A stretch of DNA of 64,000 nt from Aphelenchoides besseyi (GCA_024699855.1 JAMPIQ010000001.1:16616001-16680000), one strand, 5' to 3'. Shown: positions 1 to 12,061, counted from the stretch's first letter. Program-made: numbers and translations. The notes: generated from the letters alone by a model not told the origin.

Positions 1-1144
1 TCAAAGTGTATTCCGAACCATACAAATACAGCATTCGATCTGAGTCGTGATCCACAGGAATCGGTCGAGGGAAGAATGGAGCCGAACCGATGGTGTGATT
101 GTATTTCAATTCGCCTGAAAGTTGAAAACAGGAAATGAGATAGTAAGAAATAACTGACCACTTTGTTGAGTTTCAAAATACTCGTTCGTGACAACTGGAT
201 CCGCAATTTGATGACCATCAATGTACAAACCGGCAGTAAAACGGCGAATGAAACTGTAAAGAATGATTGGGTTAGTAAGTTGAGATCTACAGCTAACTTT
301 TCGATTACTCCGTCATTGTTGAAGTTTTTGAAATGTTCGGTTAATTGGGCTCGATTTAGTCGTTGAAACAAAGCCGGAGAGTTTTGTTCGATTATGTTCG
401 TGAGACCTTGACAGAAGATACCCGGAATACGTTGGCGAATTAGATCATTGATTTGAATTTCAAAGGCCTTTACGAGGGTGCTCAGAGGTCCTTCGGGCGA
501 CAGAACGAAGTTACTTTGCTGAATTAAAGTTGTGCAATTGATTACATTGACGGCCATCGTTCCATCAGGAGTCACACGGAAAGATGTAGTTAACGACACA
601 CTCATTCCGCTAAGCTGCGCATTCATTTGACCGGGCACCGAAAATAGTCCCGAATCCGAAACGCCAAGAAACCGTCCGGCCAACGAAATTGCCATGTTCT
701 CGATGGCAAATGTGATGAACGAAGGAGCAGCGAACTCGATCTTCGAATGACTGGGCGGTTGATAACCCAAAGTTCGAATGTCATTGACGTAGATCCAACC
801 ACTCAGTCCCGGTTGTTGGAAGAAGTGCTGAAGTTTAAGAATTTTACAAAAACCATATTTAAAAAATTTGAAAGTGAATCAGCGAATTACCTGAACTCTA
901 AATCCCTGCAGATTAGCGAGCTGCTCGGACAGGAGTTTAACACCAACTTCTTTCACATGATCAGCACCTTTACGTGTCAATCGGAGCTTAACTCCCGGAT
1001 TGCCTAAACAAGCAAACTAATGAAGATGCTTTGACAATTCTTACCGGCATGTGGAAACCAGTTGGTATTGTGAACGAGAACAACACGAGAGAAAGTGAAA
1101 GCGATTTGAATAAGAAGCAAACTCAAGGCGAAGAGTTGTGCCAT
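1..1144 (-). CDS. BPI/LBP-family secreted lipid-binding protein, 5' part (runs off left edge)
   Basis: Minus-strand spliced gene whose 3' part lies outside the window. The ATG ending at 1144 opens a signal peptide (MAQLFALSLLLIQIAFTFS). After a short intron (donor GTAAG at 1044) the second exon reads NPGVKLRLTRKGADHVKEVG, the typical start of the N-terminal barrel of the bactericidal/permeability-increasing, LPS-binding and lipid-transfer family. The next exon (about 120-830) continues the barrel, with the two-Cys pattern of the fold (INCTTLIQQ and IFCQGLTNI) and FKNFNNDGVIEKLA near its end. Splicing around 120-290 is uncertain. Family knowledge: secreted proteins that bind amphipathic lipids such as LPS; in worms the role is mostly unknown. 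The family call rests on overall pattern, not on catalytic residues. Confidence 0.75.
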
Positions 1145-3274
1145 GAAGATCGTTAGCGATGAATGGATTGCGCAATAAAAAGTAAACAAACTGAACGGGC
1201 GAAGACTGGGAAAGAGAGAAATGAGTAACAAAGAAGGGAGGAGAATAGAAAGTTTTTACAACGTGAAATAAAAAACGAGATCGATCGTTACATCGCCGCC
1301 AAATGACCAACGGTCAAGAAGGCGGTTGCTTGAATTCGCGGGATGTCACGCCGCTTTCATCCCATCGGTTTGTTCGCTGTCTCGTTGTCGACAGGCTTCG
1401 TGTGGTCGTTGATGAGCAAAGTAGAGACGTCGGAAAAACGCTTCGACTTACGGAATTGTTTTTTGCTCGTGAACTCAACGATCATCATGGAATTTGTTTA
1501 TAAACCCAAAAGACAAACAGACAAACTTTTGGGATCTACTTGATTCGAACTTGCGATATTGGCGTTCTTTCAATCCAATTACGAGTTATGAAATGCACCA
1601 GTTAATCTCAATTAATCATCACGCCAACCGACTCTCGAGAGAGAAATGAAGAAGCAGAAGAGCGCAACTAATTCGATTTGTGTTCGTGAGCGAAATCACG
1701 CAATTTGCCGTCGATTCGAGCTAACTACTCGACTGGTTAATAATTTACTAACGAAAGTATTTACAAAACAAATGGACTGTATTGCATTGGAATGCTAATT
1801 CAACATACAATCACGGAACAGAGTCGGGCTTTTGAAGTTAGTCCTCAAAAGATTTCGCTCATGGTTAGAGGCTCTTGAATCCTTCAAATCGTGTTCTACG
1901 TTTTCAGCTGACGAACTTACTATAATGCTTGTCATTGTCCTATCTTATAGAGGATGTTTCGATATTGACTAGCAGTTAAATTGCTGTATACCGAGATTGA
2001 ATATGAATGATCACAACTTATAACGAAACATTAACGTTTACAATGGTCCTAAGATCCGAGAGTCTTCAACTTCGGTTTTTGATCACAACTTTTTTAGGCG
2101 AATTAGTTGACTGTTAAGATTGATCGACGAAACAAATAGACAGCTAAAGCAAAGTATAAAATCACGAATTCATCAGTTTCGTTATTTCCGTACCACTCAA
2201 CCACAAAGTTCCTAAGCCACTTGGATCGGTGTGTTGACCGTCTTCGTGATGGAATTTGAAGTCTCAGACAGTACAATGAACAGAACAAAAGATAAAATGA
2301 TCGGTAAGTTGTCCACTTGAAACCAAGTCTAATTACATTACTTAGTCTTGGGAGCCAAGAAGAACTGCAATCGTCCATGAAGCTTGTGTTCACTAGACGG
2401 CAATTGAGCTGAAGTTTCTATGATCGTTTTTTGGTTATACGTACCGTTTGAATGAAACAATGTTGTAACTGAAATGCTAATTTGACCTCAACTGTTTCAC
2501 GTCTTTGTTTCTAATTGGCCAGGCTTTTTGTTAATTGAATTGATTTTGCCAATCTGTGTTCGAGATTGGAACCAATATTTACAGCACTTTAAGATTCAAA
2601 GGCACCTTGTCAACCCAAAAGCTGCGTGACCGCTCGTATTCACGACTCAACGTACGTAATTGGCCGACTAAACGGCCATTAGCTGCGCAAAGAATAGTGA
2701 CACATCACACAAGGTTAAGATTCAACCCGAGAAACAAATTCCAAGTACATTGAGATGATCTGTATCGATGAAAACAATCAACTTAGTTCAAATCAGATTG
2801 TTTGGTCAACCTAATGAACACTAGATCAAGATCTCACAGGAAACCTTATATTCTAAAGAGCTCATTGACTTGAAGTCATTCTACCAGCCACATGTGGTCT
2901 TCTTTTCTGTAAGATAGAATGATAAGCTTAGCAATTGGAATCTGATCTCACAACAAGCTTGTGGCCCATCGCTTAACCAACTAACGAGAATATCTGATCC
3001 CAATCTAAACTTCAAAGGCAGCTGCGGTTTTGTTTTGTGTGCTTGTCGACTCGTTGGCTGCCAATCTGTTATTTCTACTCATGGCAAAATTGAAGAAAAC
3101 ATTATTGCGCGTTTATGGGAAAACGCGGAGACTTTGTCGCCATCTGGTTTCCGCGATGATTTCGATAGAAGGCAAGTGCCCGAACTTTGTTGTGTTTCAG
3201 CTGAATGTCGATGTTTTCCGTGCTTGCATTTTGCCAGTAGTAAATGAGTGTTTTTCTAGATCCTTCTTCTCGCG
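1145..3274. other. intergenic, no supported gene
   Basis: About 2.1 kb with only short ORFs in several frames and on both strands (for example 1303-1543, 2103-2393, 3030-3490), none with a signal peptide, recognisable domain or splice structure. It lies between the BPI-like gene, which is transcribed leftwards, and the MATH-BTB copy, which is transcribed rightwards, so it should hold both promoters. No clear regulatory motif was recognised. Confidence 0.6.
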
Positions 3275-4814
3275 ATGCAATCGATCTCAACTTTTGACGA
3301 TCCAAACGTTGCGGTTTGGCGAGTCGACAACTTTGCCGAATCCTACGAGCAGTCGATTGCGGGAGATCGAATGGCAAGCGAACCGTATGCTACTGACCAT
3401 CCCGAATTTGGAGAAATCGGCTTTTATTTCAAATTTGACCGGAGAACGATCTCCGATCCACATTCTGCTCATTTTCGCATGCAACTTATGAACGTTCCCC
3501 CTGAACTCTCGACTACTATGAAATGCAGTTCGTGCGTCGAAACAATCGACAAGAAACGTACTAAAACAGAGTAAGCGAGGTTTTTTGCTTATATACTGTA
3601 GAGTTTTAGATGTGGCTGTTTCGTTTGACAAACTCAGCGTTCAAATACCTCTGCTCTTCTTCTTCCGGACAATTGGCCGAGTTTTACATTCAACGACCGT
3701 CTTCATTTGCTGTCGTTTGCCATATCCGATCAAGTCAAATGGCTCGATATCAACGAAGAACACTTTGTACCGTTGGCCAATCCCTGATTTCGAGTCTCGC
3801 TTCAACGTTGAGCAATTTGGAAAACCATGGCATAGTGATCAATTCGAAGTTCCTGAATTTGAAGACGTCAAATTTTCTGTTGGATTTTATCCAAAAGCTG
3901 ACAGAGAAGAAGGCAAAGATTTTTGTGCTGTCTTCCTGCATGCCAGAGATCTCGCTGGTCATTCAAAAGCGCCAATCCATTGTGATTTGTGGATCGAAAA
4001 TGCGGAAAACGACTCCGAAGAGTTGGTGAGTTATTCTTTTGAACATTGTTTTACTATTTTAGGATTCAACTACGTATTTTCCACTCCTGGAGGTTATGGA
4101 TGTTCGTATTATGTGGACAAGAAGAACTCTGCAAGTTCGCTGAAAACGGTTTATTTACTATTGCTGCGATGTGCGAGCAATCACTGATCCCGTTCCATTT
4201 CCCCATTGGATGTCATTTCAAAGTGAACTTGCATCTTTGTTCAACGATCCATACTTCTCGGCCGCTGAAATTTGTGTGGACGGCCAAGTTTTCAAGGTCA
4301 GGCTCCTAATGTTCTTTTGTCAACATCTTTTTCTTTAGATCAATAGAGCGATCACCTATTGCAAGTCGCCTGTTTTCCGCGCGATGTTCGACAAAGAAAG
4401 CGAAGAGCAGAAAAGTGGAGTAGTTACGATCAAAGGCTTTGAAGCTTTGATAGTCGAAAAGATGCTCATCTACATCTACAAAAACGAAGTCGTGAACTTG
4501 AAAGTAAGTGCTGCTCAGCTCTTAGAAGTTGCCGATTATTATCAGGTGAACTCTCTTGTGGTTAGTTTCTTACTGTTAGACTTTTGAATTGACTTGTTTC
4601 AGAAGAAGTGCACCGGTTCGATTCTCGCAAACTTGGCTCTCGACAACTTGCTCGACACCTTAGAATTGGCGTTTTAAACTCGAACATCTCGAGCAGTTCA
4701 AGAATCGTGAAGTTTGCATTTGAAAACCGCAAAGAAATGCGACAACTGTCGGCGTACAAAGATGTGTTGAAGAAAGTTCCGGAGATCGCCATCGAACTTC
4801 TAGCACTATGTTGA
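3275..4814 (+). pseudogene. MATH-BTB protein gene, frame-broken copy
   Basis: Homologous exon by exon to the intact minus-strand gene at 59542-61083: two MATH-like segments (first with AVWRVDNF, second with FYPKADREEG), then a BTB/POZ domain (AEICVDGQVFK ... MLIYIYKNEVVNL ... VADYYQVNSLV) and a BACK-like tail. Family role: substrate adaptors for CUL3 ubiquitin ligases. The exon at about 4065-4300 needs at least two frame changes to match the paralogue (GCSYYVD, then LCKFAENG, then RAITDP, each in a different frame). The last exon has LDNLLDTLELAF followed by a stop, and the matching sequence resumes in another frame as KFAFENRKEM. Intron sites remain usable. Because long genes nearby read without shifts, decay is more likely than poor sequence, but base errors cannot be excluded. 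Confidence 0.65.
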
Positions 4815-4861
4815 TGTAACTGGAAGATGGTTTTTTGTTGTCTGTTGACTCTTTTTATTGT

Positions 4862-4867
4862 AATAAA
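4862..4867 (+). terminator. AATAAA poly(A) signal of the MATH-BTB copy
   Basis: AATAAA lies about 50 nt past the last stop codon of the plus-strand MATH-BTB copy. Confidence 0.5.
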
Positions 4868-5068
4868 AACTGTTGTTGTTAATTTGTTTCCGATGGAAAT
4901 AACTTGGTTGATTCGCTGCTTTCATCAAGTGTTGTACTTGTAAATGTGAGAGAAGTTGCATCTTGTAAACAAAAGTCAACAATGAATGGAGAATAATTTA
5001 CTAACCAAAGTATTTACACAACAATCTAGTGATATGACAAAAACGTAAAGTGAAATGCCATCGGCTAT

Positions 5069-5874
5069 TCAGAGCTCGGATTTCGATAATTTCGGTCCCG
5101 GTTTCGTTTTCTTTTGATGTTCGGACTTCTTCTCTGATTCTTTCTTGTTCTTTTTTGCTTCTTCGGCCTTATGGTATTCGTCCATTGCTTTTTGTTTTTG
5201 CGCCTCTCGAATGTGAACCTTCCGGTAGGAGTTTTTGTAATTCGGCATTCGCGGTATCATTTCCAGTTCTTGAGCACCGTTGGTCAGCAGTTTGTACGTT
5301 GCGTCGTCATAGAGCGCCATTTTTGTCGCAAACTCGTAGCACCAATCAATCAGCTCCTTCATATCCAACTTGTGATAAAAGAAATCGGCGTAGTCGGGCA
5401 GATAGACGACCAGTTCGAAGAACATTGCGGTGTTCTCGACGATCTTGGCAACGGAATCACGTAGCGGATCTTCGACTGGAAATGCCGTTGATTTGGCCAA
5501 AAACTTCGCTCCATCGACAATGCGTTTTGATTCGCTGAGCACTCGGCGAATATTCGTAATGGCCTCTCGAGCAAATTCTTTGACCCGTTTGTTGTCCTGA
5601 ATGTCGAGCATCGACTGAACCGAAGCGGCTTGTTGTTGACGTTTGACTTGAAGAAGTTTCTGATCTAAAAAGCAACATAAAAACAAAGTTTCAAGTCGAG
5701 AAACTTACACGATTTCCGATCGAATTCTCCGTGATTTTCGGACTTTGCCGCGTGATCAGCCGGAATTGAGGTTTTTACGGTCTCGACTTTCTCCTGATGT
5801 TCATCCACTTTTCCATGAGCACTTTGAATCACCAAAGGAATCAGTAGAACGACGATCGAAATTCGTCCGATCAT
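5069..5874 (-). CDS. ccdc134: CCDC134-like secreted/ER coiled-coil protein
   Basis: Two-exon minus-strand gene. The chosen ATG at 5874 begins a good signal peptide (MIGRISIVVLLIPLVIQSAHG); an in-frame ATG at 5931 would add a charged leader and is less likely. The intron at about 5666-5712 (GTAAGT...TTTTTAG) joins DRKS to YQKLLQVKRQQQ. Features shared with vertebrate CCDC134: KLLQVKR near the start, a VENTAMFF core, LIDWCYEFATKM, a short AQELEMIP segment, a Lys/Glu-rich coiled coil, and the extreme C-terminus KSEL, which matches the (Q/K)SEL ER-retrieval type. CCDC134 acts in the secretory pathway and is linked in vertebrates to chaperone glycosylation control and bone disease. The gene is divergent from NOG1, with 254 bp between the start codons. 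Confidence 0.8.
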
Positions 5875-6128
5875 CTCGATGCTCAAAGAAGTGAAAGGCT
5901 CGGGAATTGAAGCTGCTCGTTTGACTCGCACACACGGGAAAACAAATTACTCATCGGTTTACTCAAAGGAAAGTAAAATCGAACACTTTGAATGAGAATC
6001 GTGGAATCGATTTCGACGAACTTTGTTTCGTTTGCAATCGAGCAGCCTAAAGATCGTCAGTCGACTCGCATTCTCGTGTTTCTGTTCCACTAAATAACTT
6101 TGTTTTAGGTTCCTGCAACTGACGGATC
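5875..6128. promoter_or_regulatory. shared divergent promoter, CCDC134 / NOG1
   Basis: Only 254 bp separate the two opposite start codons, so both promoters and 5' leaders must lie here. No TATA box or named factor site was identified; the role is inferred from position only. Confidence 0.45.
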
Positions 6129-8316
6129 ATGTCGTCGTTGTACAACTTCAAAAACATTACGATCGTGCCGTCGGCATCGGTGAGTTTTCGTTTTCGAATT
6201 TCGACTAATGAATGCGATTTTAGGCGTTGAAAGACGTGGTTCTGTCGAAAACCCAACGAAAGACCCCGACAGTGGTTCATCGACACTATGCTATCAGTCG
6301 AATTCGCGCCTTCTACGCACGAAAAGTCAAATTTTTACAACAAACTTTGCACGACAAACTCACGGAGATCATCACTCAGTTTCCGAAAATGGAGGTAAGT
6401 GGACAAAGTTTTGGTTTTGAGTTCGATTTTGTTTAGGATGTGCATCCCTTCTACGCGGATTTGATGAACATTCTGTACGACAAGGACCATTACAAAATTG
6501 CTTTGGGTCAAATGAACACTGCACGTAATTTGGTCGATGGAATTGCTCGTGAGTACGTTCGTTTGTTGAAGTACGCCGATTCGCTCTATCGCTGCAAGAT
6601 GTTGAAACGAGCGGCGTTGGGTCGAATGGTGAAGTTGTTGAAACGGCAGAAGGCTAGTTTCGATTATTTGGAACAAGTTCGTCAGCACTTGAGTCGTTTG
6701 CCCTCAATTGATCCGAACACACGGTAAGTTGATGCATTTAGCTTGAAATACATTGGTTGTTTCAGTACTTTGTTGTTGTGTGGATTCCCGAATGTCGGTA
6801 AATCGTCGCTGATCAACAAGCTGACTCGTGCCGATGTCGATGTTCAACCGTACGCGTTCACGACCAAATCGCTTTATGTCGGTCATTTGGACTATCGATA
6901 TCTTCGCTGGCAGGTCATTGATACACCCGGTATTTTGGATCAACCGTTGGAAGAACGAAACACAATCGAAATGCAAGCGGTCACGGCGTTAGCGCACTTG
7001 AAAGCGGCGGTGATTTTCGTCATGGACATCAGCGAACAGTGCGATCATACGATTGCCGAGCAGATTCAACTCTTCGAATCGATTCGTCCACTTTTCGCCA
7101 ACAAACCGGTTTTCATTGGATTGAACAAGATCGACATCGTTCGTCGTGAGGACTTGAAACCGGAGACGAATGCACTGCTGGAGAAATTGGAACAAGACAA
7201 CGTCAAGATCATTCAACTGTCGACTGTTAGTGAAGAGGGAGTCATCGCATTGCGAGATTCGGTATGTTAATTCATTTGATTGGCTTTGCACATTCGTTCT
7301 TTAGGCCTGTGATACGCTGATGGCGCATCGTGTCGAACAGAAACTTCACAACAAAACAACCGCTGAATCCGGACCGTTGTCTCGTTTGTTCGTCGCATAT
7401 CCGGAGCCTCGTGATGAGAAGGTTCGCGCTGCGTTCATTCCGCCAGCACTTTTGGAGAAACGTCGCAACAAGATGCAAGTGGATTTGGGCGAACATCGTG
7501 ATGAGAGAACTCGAAAGCTGGAACGTGAATTGGAGTTGGAGATGGGCGATCAGTATGTTTTGGATTTGAAGAAGCACTACTTGCTGAAGAATCCGGAAGA
7601 GAAGTACGATGTTGTACCGGAGATTTGGGAGGGTCATAACGTTGCCGATTTCATTGATCCGAATATCATTGAGGTATGTTCTGTGTTGCGGAAAAGTAGC
7701 TACAACTAGTGAGTTTGCAGATGTTGAAGAAGATTAAAGAAGAAGAGAAGCTGCGTGAGGAAGCCGGATTCTACGACGAGGATTTGGATTCGGATGACGA
7801 AGAGACACGAAAACTGTTGTTGGACGCTCAACGAATCGAAGAGAAAGAAAAATTGTTGCGTTTGGAACACTCGTTGAACAAAGTCGACAAACCGCAGATT
7901 CCACGAACGTTGGGACGAAAACGCGAACGAACTCTGAGCAAACTCGAGGAGGATATGGGAGCTTTGGGTGTTGATATGAAGAAGCGAAAGATGTCGAATC
8001 TGCGCGCCGAGCAAGAACGTCCGATACGTGTGGGCAAGAAGATAGGCAATTTGGGACGTGCTCGATCGTTGTCAGCAAAACGTGCGACCCCTCGAGATCA
8101 ACTGTTGGAAGATGTTGAGGTTTGTGTTTTCACTCTTTCGATTATTCTAATTCGTGAGTTTAGTTGCGAGAGAAAACGAAGAAGATTGCACGCAAAGCTC
8201 AACGTCCATGGCAACAGGAAGCACGAAAGGGAGAAGCGGATCGTCGGGTTCTCACTTCACGTCCGAAACATTTGTTCTCCGGGAAACGTGGAATCGGCAA
8301 GACGGATCGACGTTAA
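6129..8316 (+). CDS. GTPBP4: NOG1 nucleolar GTPase (GTPBP4)
   Basis: Seven exons with introns at 6180-6223, 6395-6436, 6724-6765, 7262-7304, 7674-7720 and 8120-8163, all GT...AG. The protein is about 640 residues, normal for the family. N-terminal NOG1 helical domain ([10 protein letters not shown], then [12 protein letters not shown]), OBG-type GTPase with G1 [10 protein letters not shown]3 DTPG and G4 NKID, then a basic acidic-patched tail ([22 protein letters not shown]) that ends [19 protein letters not shown]1 sits in the peptide exit tunnel of pre-60S ribosomes and drives nucleolar large-subunit maturation. All GTPase motifs are intact and every junction keeps frame. RRP8, another rRNA-processing gene, starts 198 bp downstream on the same strand. 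Confidence 0.97.
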
Positions 8317-8392
8317 CGAGACGATCACTTGTTATCACAGTTGTTTTGGAAGTTTATTGTTAATTGTTATGTTTGCTTCAAAGTCTTTGACA

Positions 8393-8398
8393 AATAAA
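8393..8398 (+). terminator. AATAAA poly(A) signal of NOG1
   Basis: AATAAA 77 nt past the NOG1 stop and before the RRP8 start. NOG1 therefore has its own 3' end signal, whether or not the pair is co-transcribed. Confidence 0.55.
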
Positions 8399-8514
8399 CG
8401 TTTATTGGACGACGAATGCGTGAATCCGAAGCGAAATTCGATTGTCAGTGATCAACTTCTCTGAAGTTTTCTTTCGGTTTCATTGGACGAAAACTCAATT
8501 AATCTTTAGTTGGA

Positions 8515-9470
8515 ATGAAAATCAAAAAGAAGAATGTCGGTGGAAGACCGTTGAATAAGAAGCTGAAACTGAAAACGAAAAAGCGAAAGTGGAATGAACC
8601 AAAACAGAAGAATGGACTAGTGAAGAAGAAGACCGAGGTTGCCGTCAAACCATCGACCTCGACTGAACAATCGCGGAAGGAAAAAAAGCCGATTGAGTCG
8701 TTGGAAGATCGTATGGAAGCCGCTCGTTTTCGATTTCTCAACGAACAACTTTATACGACGGCTGCCAACGAAGCGGATGGAATATTTGCAAACGACGAAG
8801 AAGCTTTTCACGCGTATCATCGTGGTTATCAAAGTCAACTCAAGAAATGGCCGTTGAATCCGTTGGAACGTTTGATTGCCGATTTGTCCAAAATGCCGGC
8901 TGAAACCGTGATTGCTGATATGGGTAAGTGATGAATACGAAGTCAAGTTGAACAAATCATTAAAGGTTGTGGTGAAGCTCAGATCGCTCAGAAGTTGGCA
9001 CGAAAACAGCTCACGATTCACAGTTTCGATTTGGTTGCTGCAAATGAATTCGTTACACCGTGCAATATTGCACACACGCCGCTAGAAGATGCAAGTGTCG
9101 ATGTTGTGGTTTTTTGTTTGAGTTTGATGGGAACAAATTTGAGTTTGTTCTTTCGGGAAGCAAATCGAATTCTAAAAAAAGGGTCAGTTTAATTCCTTTT
9201 TCCCTTACAACTTCTCAATTTAGTGGAAAGTTGAAGATCGCCGAAGTGAGCAGCCGATTTCGGAGCATCAAGAAGTTCATCGAAGCTGTGGAACACATGG
9301 GTTTTAGTGTCAAGAACTGGGTGAGTATGTGAGTTAACGGCTTTTAATTGTCTTTGTAGCGAAATCTCACCGACTATTTCGTTCTAATGAACTTTGAGAA
9401 AGATGGAAAAGTCAAACAGAAACGACCAACAGGTCTCATACTCGATCCATGTCTGTACAAAAAGAGATGA
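8515..9470 (+). CDS. rrp8: RRP8-like rRNA adenine methyltransferase
   Basis: Four exons with introns 8924-8965, 9183-9223 and 9321-9359. A Lys-rich N-terminus of about 60 residues (nucleolar-type) is followed by the RRP8 methyltransferase domain: FRFLNEQLYT, YHRGYQSQLKKWPLNPLE, motif I ADMGCGEA, an acidic strand end FDLVA, CNIAHTPLEDASVDVVVFCL with the LSLMGTN motif, EANRILKKGGKLKIAEV, and the C-terminal strand DYFVLMNFEKDGK. RRP8 transfers methyl from SAM to N1 of a conserved adenine in large-subunit rRNA and also contributes to rDNA silencing. The SAM-binding and LSLMGTN segments are intact. An AATAAA lies at 9511. Confidence 0.95.
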
Positions 9471-9510
9471 GATACATTCAAGTGTAGTTGTTAAGTTTGT
9501 TCGTTGATTC

Positions 9511-9516
9511 AATAAA
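9511..9516 (+). terminator. AATAAA poly(A) signal of RRP8
   Basis: AATAAA about 40 nt past the RRP8 stop codon. Confidence 0.6.
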
Positions 9517-10674
9517 CGTCAAGATTGTTGTTATTGAAAGTATCAGGCGTAATAAAAGAAATTCATATCAATTTCTCTGATTAGCGCAATTGGAATTCAT
9601 CTTGTTCATTTTTCATTTACAACCTTAATTGTAAAAATGGTGTTTGCTATTTATGTCAATAAACGCAAAGATAGTTCTGGTTCAAATCAGAAGTTGGATT
9701 CGTCTGAAATCCAAAGAACGGAGAACCTAGATGTGTAGACTCAACTTCTCGTGCGTTTCTATACGTCATGTTCTACAATGATCACTCTCGTTGAAGACAT
9801 TTTTTGATGGCAAACATTGACTTATGTTGGGTGTGACATTGCACATTGAATAAAATGGCAATTAAAGGATATAAGACCGACTATTCCGTCTGACAGTTCT
9901 CTTCGTCTTTCAGATTGTTTATCCTTAACTTCTTGTGCTATCAACAGAATGACATACCAATTGAACGATCAGAGTTTGAGCGGTTCTCTAGAAAACCAAG
10001 GATGATGTGGATATTGAGTACTAGCATGATCGAATGGGTATCGACGCTTTAGTCGACGAAAAAAACCAACTTTACAAGTCAAAACACGAGTTCTTAAACG
10101 TGTGAAGATCAAGGAAATGATCTATGACTTTTGGTGTTTGAACCACTACTTTCATCGACGAATTTGATTGGTCCAACTTGTCATCAGGGACGTTACGGGT
10201 GTTCGTTGATTGAATTGAAAAATTGTACAAAATGCGGTTTCTATTGCGATGGCGAAGGACATATTCATGCTCAATTCGACTACACAGTCAAAAACGAAGA
10301 AGACCGTGGGGTTTTTAGCTGTGAAACTAAACACCAAACTAACAGAAATTCTGCTAGCAGCTTTTGAATTGGAGTTCTTGATTCTCCACAGGTAAACTAG
10401 ATGTTGATTGACACAACAAAGTAATCCATTTAGTCGTTTTCCAAATGCTGTCGAGCCGGTAGATGCCGTTGAGTTAACGAAGCTCTTGACCGCCGCCTCC
10501 TGGAACATTCATTCTCATTTATTGCTTGTTGACGAGTTTGCTTAAAATGAAAACTAATTGAGGAATATAAATAACTTATTGAACTTACACTAATATTTTG
10601 CTTTATGTTGTCGATCTTGCTACCTCGTTTTGATTGCTCATTGAAAATGTACATCGCAAATTGTCACAATAAAC

Positions 10675-10680
10675 TTTATT
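10675..10680 (-). terminator. AATAAA poly(A) signal of the palmitoyltransferase
   Basis: TTTATT on the plus strand, read as AATAAA on minus, about 40 nt past the stop at 10718. Confidence 0.55.
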
Positions 10681-10717
10681 GACTACTTGCTATCTTGCGT
10701 GTAAGCCAAAATCGAAT

Positions 10718-12061
10718 TTACACCACCGAGTTATTGGTTTCACTCTGAATTCCTGATTCTTGACTTTCTTCGACGATCTTTTGGCAAATGAACTTCTCTT
10801 CTTCCGGCAAATTGGGATCCTTGTAATCAATTGGAAAATGAGTTCCATCGTCCACTTTCGTGTTCAACGGAAACAACCAAAAGCCCCAACCAAGAACTGC
10901 GCGTAAATTCAAGTAGATTCCAATGTTGTAATCGGCGTTCTCTCTGAAATTTTTTCTGTTGAAAAAGATCAAGAAACAAACCGAAAGAACGGAGGTTTGA
11001 GTTGTTCGACGGTGGTTTCGTTTTTCAACACCATTTGCAAGTGATAGCAAAACAACTCGCCCAAAATGTGGAAACCAAAATGCACTTGTAAGGCAATACA
11101 AACTCCAACTTGCAGAAGATCGTACACATCGCGAAGATAATTGCCGTTCAGGTAAAATCGAGCAATTCCTTCGATTGTCGTTATGATGATCCTAAAACAA
11201 GAACTAACGTGATTAAGTCCATAAACGCACCACGAATGAGTTAGCCAGCCATAGAACAAATATAGAAAATAAGCTTTGTAGTTGCTGTAACAAATGCAAC
11301 TGTTCAGAAAGACGCAGTAATGATCGTAGCGCTTAATGCAAAAACCAGAGGTTGAGCAATGACGAGCACGATCCGATTTGATCGCATTGCAAATGTAACA
11401 GTAACTGAAATGTCCAATAAACAACCTCAATTATTCAACCAACCGTATTCGACCACGAAAATCAACTTCAGCGATATGACCAGTGAGTTCGTTCTCGTAA
11501 ATCCACTTCCTCAAAATTCTATACTGTTCCGCTATTTCTTGCGGGGACGAATAGTCGGGAATATAAACGCCATCTTTCGTTTGTGGAGTATTTCTTTTCA
11601 ACTGCTCGTCAACTTCTTTCGAAACCTAGAGTCCAACGATAATGTTTCTTAGACGAATCGATTACCTTAAAGATAGAATCGACGTGAGATGTTGCTGTCA
11701 ATTTGGTTACAACTAATGACCAGATCATCATTACAAATAGGAAACAGAATACAACCAAATAAATGGACACCTGAAACCAACTTTCAAGCAAGCGCCCACA
11801 GACAATAAACGTATAAACGTAGAACCTGAAGTTTGTTTTGATCTTTCCAAAACTCCTAACTCACTCGTAAACATTCGCAACAATTTGAAGAATTACCACT
11901 GAGTTGAATGATTGTTGCACGAGAAATCCAACGAGCGGATGTTTATTTCGTAACTCTCGACTGTATTTGTAAAGATCTCGCCATCCGCAGTTCATTGACG
12001 ATGAAAAGAAGAATGCACTGGTCAAACGAAAATTGAAAATGAATGTAGATTGATGTTGCAT
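10718..12061 (-). CDS. zDHHC-family palmitoyltransferase with DHYC active-site motif
   Basis: About 350 residues over five exons joined by short introns (for example 37-40 nt ones near 11830-11865, 11630-11670, 11405-11445 and 10940-10980). Order: cytosolic N-terminus; TM1 and TM2 (FYVYTFIVCG, VSIYLVVFCFLFVMMIW); the Cys-rich domain CYICNAIKSDRARHCSTSGF, then C, RYDHYC and NSCICYSNYKAY; TM3 and TM4 (FLYLFYGWLTHSW, VGVCIALQVHFGFHIL); a TTVE motif close to the TTxE signature; and an acidic tail. The family transfers palmitate from CoA to protein cysteines. The catalytic tetrad reads DHYC instead of DHHC, as in yeast Akr1; the Cys and first His are kept, so activity is plausible. A second in-frame ATG at 11995 is an alternative start. 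Confidence 0.88.

Larger units (their letters stand above)
9471..10717. other. intergenic with a decayed repeat fragment
   Basis: No intact gene. The stretch around 10090-10140 (protein-level VKIKEMIYDFWC on the plus strand) closely resembles 12770-12820 (VNIKEIIHGFWC), so this is a relic of a locally dispersed family. The plus ORF at 10131-10367 overlaps a minus ORF of similar length, and neither has a recognisable domain. Confidence 0.5.

Noticed and set aside
1520..1610. tRNA-like B box (GATTCGAACTTGC)
   Set aside because: No matching T-stem, anticodon stem or acceptor stem could be paired on either strand.
3030..3491. 153-codon plus ORF with two overlapping ORFs
   Set aside because: It overlaps the true start of the MATH-BTB copy in another frame and shows no domain.
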